Positions 28,093 to 36,756 of a DNA stretch of 64,000 nt are shown here, in pieces. The position numbers were made by a program, and so were the translations under genes. The notes beneath the pieces were generated by a model. It had not been told where the DNA came from. It saw nothing but the letters and a program-made list of their open reading frames with translations, and did no database searches. The DNA is taken from contig NZ_CP040098.1 of the NCBI RefSeq assembly GCF_005377625.1, forward strand, positions 1,054,001 through 1,118,000. The letters run 5' to 3'. Origin of the DNA: Desulfoglaeba alkanexedens ALDC (GTDB taxonomy: Bacteria > Desulfobacterota > Syntrophobacteria > Syntrophobacterales > DSM-9756). Numbering within the stretch: the stretch's first letter is position 1; the number at the start of each line of letters is the position of its first letter.

Positions 28093-28224
28093 TCAAACCC
28101 GGGCGTATGCCCCTTGCTTTAGAAGCATTTCCTGGTATTCTTTCAGCTTTTCGCAGTTTTCGATGCACTTGTTCTTGTCCTGATCCACTCGGTCACAATC
28201 CAGACATGGGCTTCTCAAGGGCAT
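28093..28224 (-). CDS. 43-residue cysteine-rich small protein upstream of rplU
   Basis: Too short for a usual gene finder. It reads MPLRSPCLDCDRVDQDKNKC and continues IENCEKLKEYQEM to a TGA at 28093. Four cysteines fall in a CxxC...CxxxC arrangement (residues 7, 10, 20, 24), followed by a charged helix. GGAAGGGAGG lies just before the ATG and a near-consensus promoter is upstream. Such a protein could bind one metal ion. I do not know its function. It may be cotranscribed with rplU past the hairpin. Confidence 0.72.
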   Translation of the reverse strand: MPLRSPCLDCDRVDQDKNKCIENCEKLKEYQEMLLKQGAYARV

Positions 28225-28258
28225 AAACGCCTCCCTTCCAGAAGTGACGGAACAGTGT

Positions 28259-28288
28259 TTTATAGAGTCTCATCCAATAAGCTGTCAA
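28259..28288 (-). promoter_or_regulatory. Near-consensus sigma-70 promoter
   Basis: TTGACA (28288-28283) and TATAAA (28264-28259) are separated by 18 bases on the minus strand. They lie 35 bp before the 43-residue cysteine-rich gene and upstream of rplU-rpmA-obgE. Confidence 0.8.
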
Positions 28289-28462
28289 GAGATTTCGGAT
28301 CGGCTGACCCGGGTGCATCGAGCCTTCACAAAACCCGGTCGATCTTTCCTTCTTCAGCGCAAGTCATGGAGACCGCGACAGAGGATCATCGTCCGGGCCC
28401 GATGGAGGCTTGGATCGAAAGGGTTGAAAACGGGAAGAGCATAAAAGAAACAGACAGCGGCT

Positions 28463-29224
28463 TCAGCGTCGGGAACGGATCCTTTCCATGGCTTCGGCGG
28501 CCTGATCCTTCACGCGGACGTCACTCACCCGAATGCCGTCATAAAAGCGAAAAGGCCGGCCGTCATCCAGAAGACGTTCCAAGCGGATGACCGCTTCGGC
28601 CGCCCCGATAAGGCCGAGGAGCCTTGCGGCCAGGCCGCGGAGTTCCGGCGCACCGGCGTCAAGAAACGGTAGAATATAAGGAACGGGCTCCGTAAACGCC
28701 GCCTCCGCCGCCGCTGGACTGCGGCCTGCCTCTCCCGCCGGAACGTGAACAGTCGGGTTCCAGACGAAGCACTCCGGCCGGATTTCGGCCACCCGAGCAA
28801 GGCCCCAGAGCACCCCGGCCTGGAGCGGTTCGTGTTCCAGAAAGTTGCCGTCTTCGCGGATGTAGGCGAGGAGGATCTGGAAATATTCGGCGGCCATCCC
28901 CCCATGGCGCGCCATGATTTCACCCATGGCCTCCGGAGCTCCCCAGCCTATACCGCCCGATTCATCGTTCAGGTTCCAAATGAGCCGCCGGACGATCACA
29001 CGGGCCGATTCCACGTCTTGCTCGGCCAGTCGTGAGACCACTTCCCCGAAGGCTGTGACGGCCCGCCAGCGGACGATTTCATCGGCATCGCACAGGAAAG
29101 AAAAGAGCGGATTGATCATCCGCCTGAGAGAAACACCCGAAAGTTCATGCAGCTCTTCCAGGAATGCCCGGCTTCGCAACCGTGCTTTCATTTCCCACTT
29201 GAGTTGGCGCATCCCGGATGCCAT
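28463..29224 (-). CDS. HEAT-repeat protein (DVU-type)
   Basis: 253 residues of helical repeats: FLEELHELSGVSLRRMINPL, then LCDADEIVRWRAVTAFGEVV and ELRGLAARLLGLIGAAEAVI. These are HEAT-like/PBS-lyase-type repeats, a protein-interaction scaffold. Similar single proteins are known in sulfate reducers, with no assigned role. It is followed on the same strand by nothing closer than the small Cys-rich gene. Confidence 0.72.
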   Translation of the reverse strand: MASGMRQLKWEMKARLRSRAFLEELHELSGVSLRRMINPLFSFLCDADEIVRWRAVTAFGEVVSRLAEQDVESARVIVRRLIWNLNDESGGIGWGAPEAMGEIMARHGGMAAEYFQILLAYIREDGNFLEHEPLQAGVLWGLARVAEIRPECFVWNPTVHVPAGEAGRSPAAAEAAFTEPVPYILPFLDAGAPELRGLAARLLGLIGAAEAVIRLERLLDDGRPFRFYDGIRVSDVRVKDQAAEAMERIRSRR

Positions 29225-29329
29225 CCTTCCCTCGTCACATCACGTCGTTTATGGAGACCGCGGGCTGCTTGCTCCCCGGCATGAGGGGGCCTGCGGCGCC
29301 GAGCGCCCCGCCGGGCACCAAAACATCCC

Positions 29330-29530
29330 TCACGTGTCTTCCTCTTCCCAGTGGATACAGCCGGCCGGGCAGAACTTCATGGCTTCCTCGACGCATTCCT
29401 CAGCAAAGTCGGACAGATCCAGCACTTCGATATAGCCTGCTTCGTTCTTCCTAAAGACGGACGGGCAGACTTCGACGCACCCTTCGCATTGGCTGCATGT
29501 GCTCAAATCGATCACGGGGGTCTTGGGCAT
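29330..29530 (-). CDS. Short ferredoxin ([4Fe-4S])
   Basis: 66 residues. CSQCEGCVEVCP (about residues 11-22) gives the CxxCxxCxxxCP core. The C-terminal part ECVEEAMKFCPAGCIHW adds three more cysteines, as in single-cluster ferredoxins of sulfate reducers. The ATG at 29530 has a GGAG-containing ribosome site. The frame is open for 44 codons further upstream, but that part runs through an intergenic palindrome repeat and is not coding. Confidence 0.87.
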   Translation of the reverse strand: MPKTPVIDLSTCSQCEGCVEVCPSVFRKNEAGYIEVLDLSDFAEECVEEAMKFCPAGCIHWEEEDT

Positions 29531-29561
29531 GGCCGGTTCTCCGAAAAAGAGATTGCTTCTT

Positions 29562-29585
29562 GTTCCCAAGCTCCAGCTTGGGAAC
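29562..29585. repeat. Single copy of the GTTCCCAAG palindrome
   Basis: A perfect 24-bp palindrome-like unit (GTTCCCAAGCTC / CAGCTTGGGAAC with one central mismatch) 32 bp upstream of the short ferredoxin gene. It belongs to the family described at 7855-8187. Confidence 0.85.
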
Positions 29586-29758
29586 GAGAGGAAAAACGTA
29601 GCACAATAACCAGTCGACATTATTAATGAATCTTCTATTTTCATATAAACTGGATCCATCAATACGAAAGGTTCTAAGTGCTGTCATATCCATCTCTTTT
29701 CTGCACATAACGACAAGCATCAGGCGCGACGCTTTTTGCCGTCGCCTGGATCCGCTTG

Positions 29759-29998
29759 CTATGCGATGTTCTGCAAACGATTGGCGAGATCGTGGCCGCT
29801 TGTTGCTGGCGGCAGAGGCTTGTTATCTTTATGGTATAGGTCAATGGCTTCTTCGACGATTTGGCATAGTTCTTCGAAAACATATTTTTCGTCGTCGCCG
29901 TGGCATCCACCGAGAATCAGTCCGGGGGCACTTCCGACATAACACTGATCTTCTTCCGACCACTCGACAATCTTTGCGTATTTTGCGCTATCTTTCAT
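29759..29998 (-). CDS. hicB: HicB-type antitoxin
   Basis: 79 residues. The partial RNase-H-like fold typical of HicB is seen in KIVEWSEEDQCYVGSAPGLI, followed by GGCHGDDEKYVFEELCQIVE. There is no long C-terminal DNA-binding domain. It overlaps hicA by 4 bp (ATGA-type coupling). Known role: binds and neutralises HicA. Confidence 0.86.
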   Translation of the reverse strand: MKDSAKYAKIVEWSEEDQCYVGSAPGLILGGCHGDDEKYVFEELCQIVEEAIDLYHKDNKPLPPATSGHDLANRLQNIA

Positions 29999-30192
29999 TT
30001 TTCCAACTCCTTGAGAGCCATGCGCACTGCACGGGCCTGATAATGTTTTGCATCGTCCCCAAGTTTACCTGAAATTATAATGGGTTTTTGTACTTTCGGA
30101 TGGCTAAAGTTTCGATGACTCCCTGTGCCACCGCGATTCACGAACCCAGCCTTCTCCAACTCCGCTATTAAGTCCCGAATTTTTGGCGGCAT
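29995..30192 (-). CDS. hicA: HicA-type toxin (mRNA interferase)
   Basis: 65 residues, dsRBD-like fold. LIAELEKAGFVNRGGTGSHR contains the GSHR segment with the catalytic histidine; NFSHPKVQKPIIISGKLGDD follows. Known role: ribosome-independent mRNA cleavage. The gene pair is on the minus strand, with the toxin first, the usual hicAB order. No strong promoter was identified upstream. Confidence 0.87.
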   Translation of the reverse strand: MPPKIRDLIAELEKAGFVNRGGTGSHRNFSHPKVQKPIIISGKLGDDAKHYQARAVRMALKELEK

Positions 30193-30337
30193 CAGCTTCC
30201 CTTTGTATTGTTACTCACCTAACGACAGGATCACTTGCGGCTATGGAGCACCAGCGGAATACCCGTCAAGTGGATCCATTGGTTAGGCGAATTAAGTATT
30301 ATGTCCCTAGAATTCACATCCACGCCCATCGCTTTGA

Positions 30338-30362
30338 AGCGGCGGGTTTCAAGCCCGCCGCT
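30338..30362. terminator. Hairpin between hicA and the rubrerythrin-like gene
   Basis: A perfect 9-bp GC stem (AGCGGCGGG / CCCGCCGCT) with a 7-base loop. The 3' base runs are weak. It probably ends the rubredoxin-rubrerythrin transcript from the minus strand. Confidence 0.55.
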
Positions 30363-30430
30363 CCAGGTTTCGAGGGAGGGGGGGAACCCCTCCGAAAACG
30401 TCCACATTTCCCAAGGCCGGGCATTTCGGG

Positions 30431-30925
30431 TCAGTGCGTCAGCTTCTGCAGCTGGACCGAAAGGCGCCGAAGGTGGCTCTGTTCTTCCTTTATCAGGAGC
30501 CCGATCAGTTCCCGGCCTTTCTCCTCTTCCGTAGCGTCCTGCATGCTCAGAAAGAAGATGACCGAATCCTTTTCGAATTCGATGGCCAGCCGGAGCGCGT
30601 CCACGGCGTCGTTCACGCCCCTCAGCCTTTCCTCCACTTCGTCTTCCGTCCGGAACACATGCTGGTCGGCCATCATTTTGAGGTAACGATCCAGTTCGTT
30701 TTCCGGGTCCCAAACGGTACGCTCCGTCGCCTGCCTGGGGAGACCTTCCTTCATCTCCTGGAACCGTCTCTTGTGTTCCATTTCCTGCTGCTCCAGATCC
30801 CGGAAGATTTCTTTGACTTCCGGGTCGGCGATCCTTTCGCGGGCTTTCCGGTAAAAGACTCTGCCGTTTTCTTCGATTTCGATGGCGATGTTGAAGACTT
30901 CCGCCGCATTGAATCCAAACATCAT
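30431..30925 (-). CDS. Ferritin-like di-iron protein (rubrerythrin type, no rubredoxin domain)
   Basis: 164 residues. The four-helix ferritin-like fold is shown by EENGRVFYRKARERIADPEV, EQQEMEHKRRFQEM, and KEEQSHLRRLSVQLQKLTH, with the Glu/ExxH metal motifs (EQQEMEH and EEQSH). Known relatives reduce hydrogen peroxide. The rubredoxin domain of classical rubrerythrin is absent, but a separate rubredoxin gene lies 31 bp upstream, giving a split system. AAGGAG precedes the tandem ATGs at 30925. Confidence 0.85.
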   Translation of the reverse strand: MMFGFNAAEVFNIAIEIEENGRVFYRKARERIADPEVKEIFRDLEQQEMEHKRRFQEMKEGLPRQATERTVWDPENELDRYLKMMADQHVFRTEDEVEERLRGVNDAVDALRLAIEFEKDSVIFFLSMQDATEEEKGRELIGLLIKEEQSHLRRLSVQLQKLTH

Positions 30926-30956
30926 CGATTCAGACTCCTTGTCCTCTGAGGACCCG

Positions 30957-31115
30957 CTATTCTTTTTCGAATTCACTCTTGGAAGCGCCGCACACGGGGC
31001 AGGTCCAGTCGTCGGGAAGCTTTTCGAACGGCGTGCCGGGAGCGATACCATTGTCAGGATCACCTTGGTCCGGGTCGTACACATAACCGCAGATCTGGCA
31101 CACGTAACGATCCAT
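30957..31115 (-). CDS. Rubredoxin
   Basis: 52 residues, too short for many gene finders. It starts [20 protein letters not shown] and closes with [18 protein letters not shown], so the Fe(Cys)4 pairs CxxCG are at residues 6/9 and 39/42. This is a canonical cytosolic rubredoxin. GGAGG lies 7 bases before the ATG at 31115. It is the probable electron donor of the adjacent rubrerythrin-like protein and possibly of the superoxide reductase at 40.4 kb. Confidence 0.95.
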   Translation of the reverse strand: MDRYVCQICGYVYDPDQGDPDNGIAPGTPFEKLPDDWTCPVCGASKSEFEKE

Positions 31116-31245
31116 CAGATCACCTCCTTGGGTTCACAGAGTTTCCTCTCGATCTCGCCTGCTTCAGTCTCCGCCGACCGCCTATCGCGATCAGCCATTG
31201 CCTCTCACTATAATGCTTTTTCTTTGGGATGCAAAAATAAGCCGT

Positions 31246-33738
31246 TCATCCGCTTCGTTTGATTTCCTTTGCCCAGAGGCGCCTCAGGCGCAAAGCATTT
31301 CCCACCACCGAAACGGAGCTCATGGCCATAGCCGCCGCCGCAAACATGGGATTCAACAGGATGCCGAAGAAGGGGTACAACACCCCGGCCGCCACAGGGA
31401 TGCCCGCGCTGTTGTAAAAAAACGCCCAGAACAGGTTTTGGCGGATGACCTTCATGGTGAGCGACGACAGCCGGATCGCCCGTGGAACCAGCATGAGGTC
31501 GTCCCGCATGAGGGTGATATCGCTGGCTTCCATGGCCACGTCGGTTCCCGCCCCGATGGCGATCCCCACATCAGCCGCCGCGAGGGCCGGGGCATCGTTG
31601 ATACCGTCACCAACCATGGCCACCTTGCGGCCTTTTTCCTGAAGCTCTCTCACCTTTTCGGCTTTTTCACCCGGAAGCACCTCAGAAAGCACACGCTCGA
31701 TCCCAACCTCGCCGGCGACGGTCCGAGCCGTCCGTTCGTTGTCTCCGGTGATCATCCACACTTCCAGGCCCATCGCCTTCAGCCGCTGGATGCACGAAAC
31801 GGCACTCTCCTTGGGGGCGTCCGAAAGGACAAGCACTCCTCGCACCATTCCGTCCACCGCCGTGTACACACATGTTTTTCCGGAAGCGATGAACTCTTCC
31901 AGGCGGCCGTCCAGGGAATCCAGCGGTAAGCCCTCTTCCTCCATCAAGCGGCGGTTGCCCACAACCACCGATCGCCCCGCCACGACGCCTCGCGCCCCGA
32001 ATCCGGCCACCGCTTCGAAGCGTTCCACCGACTTGAGCACCAGGCCGGCTTCTTCCGCTCGACGAACTATGGCTCGCCCCAAGGGATGCTCGGAAGCCGA
32101 TTCCAGAGAGGCGGCAAGGATCAGCAGCTCGTCCCGCGCCGATTCGTTTTCACCGGCAACGATTTCCCTGACCTTGGGTTTCCCTTCCGTCAGGGTACCC
32201 GTCTTATCGAAAACGACGGTATCGACCTGGTGGGCCCTTTCAAGGCTCTCGCCGCCCCTGATGAGGATGCCCGATTCTGCACCCAGGCCCGTTCCCACCA
32301 TGACCGCCGTCGGGGTCGCGAGCCCCATGGCGCAGGGGCACGCGATGATCAACACGGAGACGAAATTGAGGAGCGCGCGGCTCACATCGGATCCCGGCAC
32401 CGCAAATGTCCAGACCAGAAGCGTCGTGACCGCGATGACGATGACCACCGGCACGAAAACGGAGGCCACCCGGTCCGCAAGGCGCTGCACCGGGGCCTTG
32501 GAACCCTGGGCTTCTTCCACCAGACGGATGATCTGGGCCAGAGCCGTTTCCGCACCCACCCGGACCGCCCTGAAGGTGATCCGGCCGCTGCCGTTGATGG
32601 TCCCCGCGAAGACATCGCTTCCTTGCGTCTTGAACACCGGAACGCTTTCTCCAGTGAGCATCGATTCGTCCACGTGCGAGGATCCGCTCAGTACCCTACC
32701 GTCGGTGGGAATCCGTTCCCCCGGCCGGACGGCGATCACATCGCCCTTTTGCACCTCCTCGATAAGAACATCCACTTCCTTGTCGCCTCGAATCACACGA
32801 GCCGTCCGGGGCCTCAAGCCCATGAGTCGCTTGATGGCGAGCGACGTTTTTCCCCGGGCCCTCACTTCCAACAACCGGCCGAGGAGCACCAGCGCAACAA
32901 TCATGGCCGCCCCGTCGAAGTAGACATGCGCCATGATCCCCGCCCGCTCGAAAAACCCGGGAAAGAGGGTTGCCATGGACGAGTATACGTACGCCGACGT
33001 GGCACCGAGGGCGACCAGTGTGTTCATGTCCGACGTCTTCTGGCGGGCCGCCTTGAACGCACCGGTGAAGAAGCGCCCACCCACCCAGAAAACCGCGGGA
33101 AAAGTGAGGCCCATGAGGACCAAGTTGACGGGAGCTGTGGGCAGATCGCGAAGGCCCGGAATCATCGACTTCATCGATCCCGCCATGATGGCGGCACTCA
33201 AAACGAGCCCGACAATCACTTTGATCTTGAGATCCCTCGTTTCCTGCGCCCGGGCGGCCTCCTGGGGATCCTCCCCGGCTTCCGACCAGATCCCGAGAAA
33301 TTCATAGCCCGCATCTTCGAGTGCTTCCTTCAGCTGCTCGGAAACCACAGCAACGTCCGGTTCCGTAACGATCGTCGCTCTGCCGGTGGCCAGGTTCACC
33401 GATGCCTCGGCCACCCCTTCGAGGCCTCTGAGTGCATTTTCCACTCTCCGAACACACGCGGCACAGGTCATCCCGCCCACCGAAAGCGTGACCTTTCTCC
33501 CTGAAATCCCGGCCGCGCCAGGCTCCTGCAACGCTTCGTAGCCCAGTTCCCGGATGCGCCGTCGAACCGCATCGAGGTCCAGCTTTTCCGGGTCGTACAC
33601 GACCGTGACCCGTTCGACGGCCAAATTGACGGAAGCATCGAGAATTCCGTCCAGCTCCTTGAGACCCCGTTCCACCCGCCGCACACAGGCGGCACAGGTC
33701 ATCCCCCGGACGGCAAGGCTCTCTCTAGCCGACTTCAT
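31246..33738 (-). CDS. copA: Copper-exporting P1B-type ATPase
   Basis: 830-residue inner-membrane ATPase. Two N-terminal metal-binding HMA domains carry GMTCAAC (about residues 12 and 88). The transmembrane CPC motif is in [16 protein letters not shown], the phosphorylation site in [13 protein letters not shown], the hinge in [20 protein letters not shown], and the TGES motif in [12 protein letters not shown]. The CPC and HMA motifs support Cu+ export. The ATG at 33738 overlaps copZ by 14 bp and has AAGGTGG upstream; the open frame before it would read into the copZ region. Confidence 0.96.
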   Translation of the reverse strand: MKSARESLAVRGMTCAACVRRVERGLKELDGILDASVNLAVERVTVVYDPEKLDLDAVRRRIRELGYEALQEPGAAGISGRKVTLSVGGMTCAACVRRVENALRGLEGVAEASVNLATGRATIVTEPDVAVVSEQLKEALEDAGYEFLGIWSEAGEDPQEAARAQETRDLKIKVIVGLVLSAAIMAGSMKSMIPGLRDLPTAPVNLVLMGLTFPAVFWVGGRFFTGAFKAARQKTSDMNTLVALGATSAYVYSSMATLFPGFFERAGIMAHVYFDGAAMIVALVLLGRLLEVRARGKTSLAIKRLMGLRPRTARVIRGDKEVDVLIEEVQKGDVIAVRPGERIPTDGRVLSGSSHVDESMLTGESVPVFKTQGSDVFAGTINGSGRITFRAVRVGAETALAQIIRLVEEAQGSKAPVQRLADRVASVFVPVVIVIAVTTLLVWTFAVPGSDVSRALLNFVSVLIIACPCAMGLATPTAVMVGTGLGAESGILIRGGESLERAHQVDTVVFDKTGTLTEGKPKVREIVAGENESARDELLILAASLESASEHPLGRAIVRRAEEAGLVLKSVERFEAVAGFGARGVVAGRSVVVGNRRLMEEEGLPLDSLDGRLEEFIASGKTCVYTAVDGMVRGVLVLSDAPKESAVSCIQRLKAMGLEVWMITGDNERTARTVAGEVGIERVLSEVLPGEKAEKVRELQEKGRKVAMVGDGINDAPALAAADVGIAIGAGTDVAMEASDITLMRDDLMLVPRAIRLSSLTMKVIRQNLFWAFFYNSAGIPVAAGVLYPFFGILLNPMFAAAAMAMSSVSVVGNALRLRRLWAKEIKRSG

Positions 33739-33925
33739 AACCCACCTTCTCGATCTGCTTTCGCACTTGCTCCATGTCCACGGGACGCGCGGCGTCGAAA
33801 GTCGCCTCCCCGCGTTCCAAACTGACCTCAACGTTGGACACGCCTTCAATTTCTTTTAGAGCCTTGGCCACCGTGGCCACACAATGCCGGCAGGACATCC
33901 CCCTGATCTTCACTTTCATGTTCAT
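33725..33925 (-). CDS. copZ: Copper chaperone CopZ
   Basis: 66 residues, one HMA domain with [20 protein letters not shown] (Cys ligands at about residues 12 and 15). It delivers Cu+ to CopA, whose gene it overlaps by 14 bp. GGAGG sits 5 bases before the ATG at 33925. Confidence 0.93.
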   Translation of the reverse strand: MNMKVKIRGMSCRHCVATVAKALKEIEGVSNVEVSLERGEATFDAARPVDMEQVRKQIEKVGYEVG

Positions 33926-33985
33926 GGATCACCTCCTCAACCCGCAAACCGGAACCACGGGACTGCGCCGCCCGTCCCCCGCAGA

Positions 33986-34213
33986 TCAGCCCGCCGCCCG
34001 CTTCCAGAAAGCCAGAAGTCCATTTCTTCCAAAAGCCACCTGGACCAGATCCCAGCCTTCACTTCCCCGCCGGTTCAGAATCTCCTCGAGGATCTTTGTC
34101 TGCTCGCCAGGGACCTGCTCCAGTGAGCAGGATCCATCGTCGGCGCAGAAATAGACAAGATGCTGAAAATGTTCGGCCGGGTGCTTCGTGATGGCGTACT
34201 CGAACCGTACCAT
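33986..34213 (-). CDS. DUF4177-like small protein
   Basis: 75 residues. The C-terminal segment GSEGWDLVQVAFGRNGLLAF resembles the DUF4177 fold, whose function is unknown. It is 15 bp after the SagB-type gene and 60 bp before copZ, so it is likely cotranscribed. Confidence 0.65.
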   Translation of the reverse strand: MVRFEYAITKHPAEHFQHLVYFCADDGSCSLEQVPGEQTKILEEILNRRGSEGWDLVQVAFGRNGLLAFWKRAAG

Positions 34214-34228
34214 GACCTCAGACTCCTT

Positions 34229-35746
34229 CTACCAGCTCCTTTTTAAAGGGCCGGCTCCCACCAGGTAGAGCAGCGTTTCCCCGCAGCCCAGGCCCAGGAG
34301 TTCACGGGCTTCTCCGTCATAGAAAGCGCCGATACCGCAGGCGCCGAGGCCCAGAGCCGTGGCTGCGAGATAAATTCGATGGCCGAGTCTTCCTGCGGCG
34401 AGCATGATATGGCGATAGACGCGGGGCCCCACCCGGTCTTCGGCGGATTCCAGGTGAATCACAAAGACAAAATGAAACGCCGCCCGGGATAACCAGCCCT
34501 GGTCGAGGCAGACGTGAGCCGAGTTTTTCAAAAAGTCCCCTTCCCGGACCAGCCCAACGGCCCTGCGCGTCTCGTCCAGCAGGTAAAACCCCGCTTTCAA
34601 TCCCGCCACCGCCCGGCAGAAAAACCCGGACCAAACCGCCGGCTCCAGTCGACCCGGACCCGTTCCAGAGGCGTCGAAACCGACCCAAAGCGAAGAAACC
34701 AGAGCCCTGGCCACAGCCTCCGGAATATCGTTTCTGACGAAGTTGCGCCGGGACCGCCTCCGTTGCACCGTTTCCACAAAGGAAAACGTTTCCGGCCATG
34801 CGGCTTCGATACCGAACGGCTGCCAGCGCTGGATTCGGGTTCCGTAAAGAGGATCATCCACCGACTCCACGCCGATCCTTCCCAAAACCGATGTCGTCCG
34901 GTGCACGGCGGAGATGAGTTCGTACGGCCGTTCACCGGCGCTCACCCGGGACGCTTCAGGTTGAACAGAACCCAGGTTTTCGTCACCCAACGCCTCCAGG
35001 TCCACGACCGCGGTTTCCGGAACCCAAACCATGGCCAGGCATCCTTCCCGCTCGGGATCCAAACCCAGAAACCGGTTGGCGCGTTCATCGGAAAAATCCA
35101 GGGAAACCCTCGACGCCCAGCCGAGAGACCGCAGCGCCAGCACCAGGCTTTCCAACAGGTGCCCCGCATCCAGGAGATGATACCGGTAGGCCCGGTCCCG
35201 ATACTTCCAGGCACTCCGAAAGAAGATCACCGTTACAAAAAAGGCCAGGGCGGGATCGTCCTCGTTTGCCGCACGATCACTCCTCCGAACAAAAACACCG
35301 GAACGCAGCCGGACCAGCTCCTGTCGGTCCATGGACGGCGCCGTGTAGTGATACAGCCCGTCTTCCAACCCGGAAACGGCGCGCGTCGCCACGTAAAGTT
35401 CGCAAGGGTAAAGTGCACCCGCGGAAGGGACGCTTCGGAAATAAAAGGCCTTCTCGCCCTGAACGCTCTTGGCGGTACAGCCGTAGGCCAGACCCAGGCA
35501 CGCCGCGAGTTCCTCCAGAGAGGCCGCTTCCGGCTTCCCCTGAGGCGTTCCGGATGCAACGACTTCCGAAAACGAAACATCACCGGGCGGGCGGGCCTTT
35601 CCCGTGCAATCGACCACCGGGAGTCCCCGGTAGGACTTATCAAGAACCGGCTGGTGGCGCCAGTCGAGGGCACCCCCCTTCATTTGGTAACGGCTGTAGC
35701 CGGTTTTCTCGTGATAGGCGCTTCCCGTAACCATCTCCTCTGCCAT
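34229..35746 (-). CDS. SagB-type oxidoreductase with two nitroreductase domains
   Basis: 505 residues, FMN-binding nitroreductase superfamily, duplicated. The N-terminal half carries FYFRSVPSAGALYPCELYVA (about residues 103-122) and the C-terminal half RRRSRRNFVRNDIPEAV and YRHIMLAAGRLGHRIYLAAT. In known SagB/ThcOx proteins such domains oxidise azolines in peptide biosynthesis. No cyclodehydratase or precursor gene is nearby, so a general NAD(P)H-FMN reductase role is equally likely. The ATG at 35746 has GGGAGGAGG 5 bases before it. Confidence 0.8.
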   Translation of the reverse strand: MAEEMVTGSAYHEKTGYSRYQMKGGALDWRHQPVLDKSYRGLPVVDCTGKARPPGDVSFSEVVASGTPQGKPEAASLEELAACLGLAYGCTAKSVQGEKAFYFRSVPSAGALYPCELYVATRAVSGLEDGLYHYTAPSMDRQELVRLRSGVFVRRSDRAANEDDPALAFFVTVIFFRSAWKYRDRAYRYHLLDAGHLLESLVLALRSLGWASRVSLDFSDERANRFLGLDPEREGCLAMVWVPETAVVDLEALGDENLGSVQPEASRVSAGERPYELISAVHRTTSVLGRIGVESVDDPLYGTRIQRWQPFGIEAAWPETFSFVETVQRRRSRRNFVRNDIPEAVARALVSSLWVGFDASGTGPGRLEPAVWSGFFCRAVAGLKAGFYLLDETRRAVGLVREGDFLKNSAHVCLDQGWLSRAAFHFVFVIHLESAEDRVGPRVYRHIMLAAGRLGHRIYLAATALGLGACGIGAFYDGEARELLGLGCGETLLYLVGAGPLKRSW

Positions 35747-35776
35747 GCCCGCCTCCTCCCAAGGCACCCCTGCCGC

Positions 35777-35804
35777 AAAAAAGACGGGCGGCTCACGCCG
35801 CCCG
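35777..35804 (-). terminator. Terminator upstream of the SagB-type gene
   Basis: An 8-bp stem (CGGGCGGC / GCCGCCCG) with a TCAC loop lies upstream of a run of six T on the minus strand. It lies after the zinc-ribbon gene and 31 bp before the SagB-type gene. Confidence 0.82.
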
Positions 35805-35919
35805 AAGCGTTCTTGTGTAAACCCGGGTGCCGGACCCGTCGCAAACGGTCTCGCGGCCGACCATCGCCGGGCCACGGGTGAACTCCAATTCACCCGGAAA
35901 GATCCGCCACCCGCCGCCG

Positions 35920-36123
35920 TCACCTGGGTTCGTCGGACTGTCCGCCTGCATAGAATGAACACTTGGTGAAATCAATCGCCTTCCCACATTTGGCACAGGT
36001 ATGTTTCTTGTCAAACTCGTCGGAAAAGATTTCCTTTTCCGCACCGCACTCGGGACACTGACACACGAAAGATTTCAGATCCTTGTACTGTTCAAAACCG
36101 GGACAATGTTTGGGTGTCGTCAT
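35920..36123 (-). CDS. Small zinc-ribbon protein
   Basis: 67 residues. Cysteines lie in VCQCPECGAEKEIF (about residues 20-33), CAKCGKAIDF (about 42-51) and near the end (KCSFYAGG), compatible with one or two Zn2+ or Fe sites. AAAGGAG precedes the ATG at 36123. It lies between flavodoxin and the SagB-type gene on the same strand. Function unknown. Confidence 0.75.
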   Translation of the reverse strand: MTTPKHCPGFEQYKDLKSFVCQCPECGAEKEIFSDEFDKKHTCAKCGKAIDFTKCSFYAGGQSDEPR

Positions 36124-36178
36124 GGCAACTCCTTTGCCTGTGATTGGCCATCCCGCGATTTCGACCCCGGGTCGTCCT

Positions 36179-36619
36179 TCAACCTGCCAATATCCGGGCA
36201 ACCTCTTGCCCGTAACCCTGGGCCATCTGGACGCCCCCTCCAAGACTCGCGGACTTGAGCATGAGAGGGCCGCCCGCCATGTTCATTCGATACACATGCT
36301 TCATGGTTTCAAAGATACGCGTCGGCGCCTCGCCGCTCCAACCGAACGCCCCGAAGGCTCCCCCCGCTTTCCCTTCCAAGTTGGATCGTTCCAGCTTGAA
36401 GAGAAACGTCTTCATGGACGGAAGCATCTCTCCGTGGTAGGTGGGAGAACCCAAAACGACGGCGTCGAATTCCTCCGGATCCACACCGGACTTGTCGAAT
36501 TCGGCGACGTTCACCAGACGGACTTCCATCCCCTGGAAACGCATCCCTTCGGCGACGAGTTCGGCAATGTTCTTGGTCTGGTTGGTCCGGGTGGCATAAA
36601 CCACCAAAGCCTTGGCCAT
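36179..36619 (-). CDS. Flavodoxin/FMN-dependent protein
   Basis: 146 residues; the phosphate loop YATRTNQTKNIAELVAEGM starts at residue 8, and VVLGSPTYHGEMLPSMKTFL and GAFGAFGWSGEAPTRIF follow, as in flavodoxins and the FMN domain of flavoproteins. It carries electrons as FMN hydroquinone. Its place in the oxygen-defence run suggests it may serve as a donor there (inference). Confidence 0.9.
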   Translation of the reverse strand: MAKALVVYATRTNQTKNIAELVAEGMRFQGMEVRLVNVAEFDKSGVDPEEFDAVVLGSPTYHGEMLPSMKTFLFKLERSNLEGKAGGAFGAFGWSGEAPTRIFETMKHVYRMNMAGGPLMLKSASLGGGVQMAQGYGQEVARILAG

Positions 36620-36756
36620 GTTTTCCTCCGCTGGACAGGGATCAGTCTGCCGTATCCTCCGGTTCAGGGTTGCAGTTTCTTCAATTCTTGAACAAGTATT
36701 TCCAACCTCCCGGCGGGGACATCTTCCATTTCAGAGGTCCGCTTTCTCCCTTCCAC

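Noticed and set aside
36690-36755. 21-codon frame MEDVPAGRLEILVQELKK after the octaheme gene
   Set aside because: Plausible composition, but too short and without a ribosome site to be supported.
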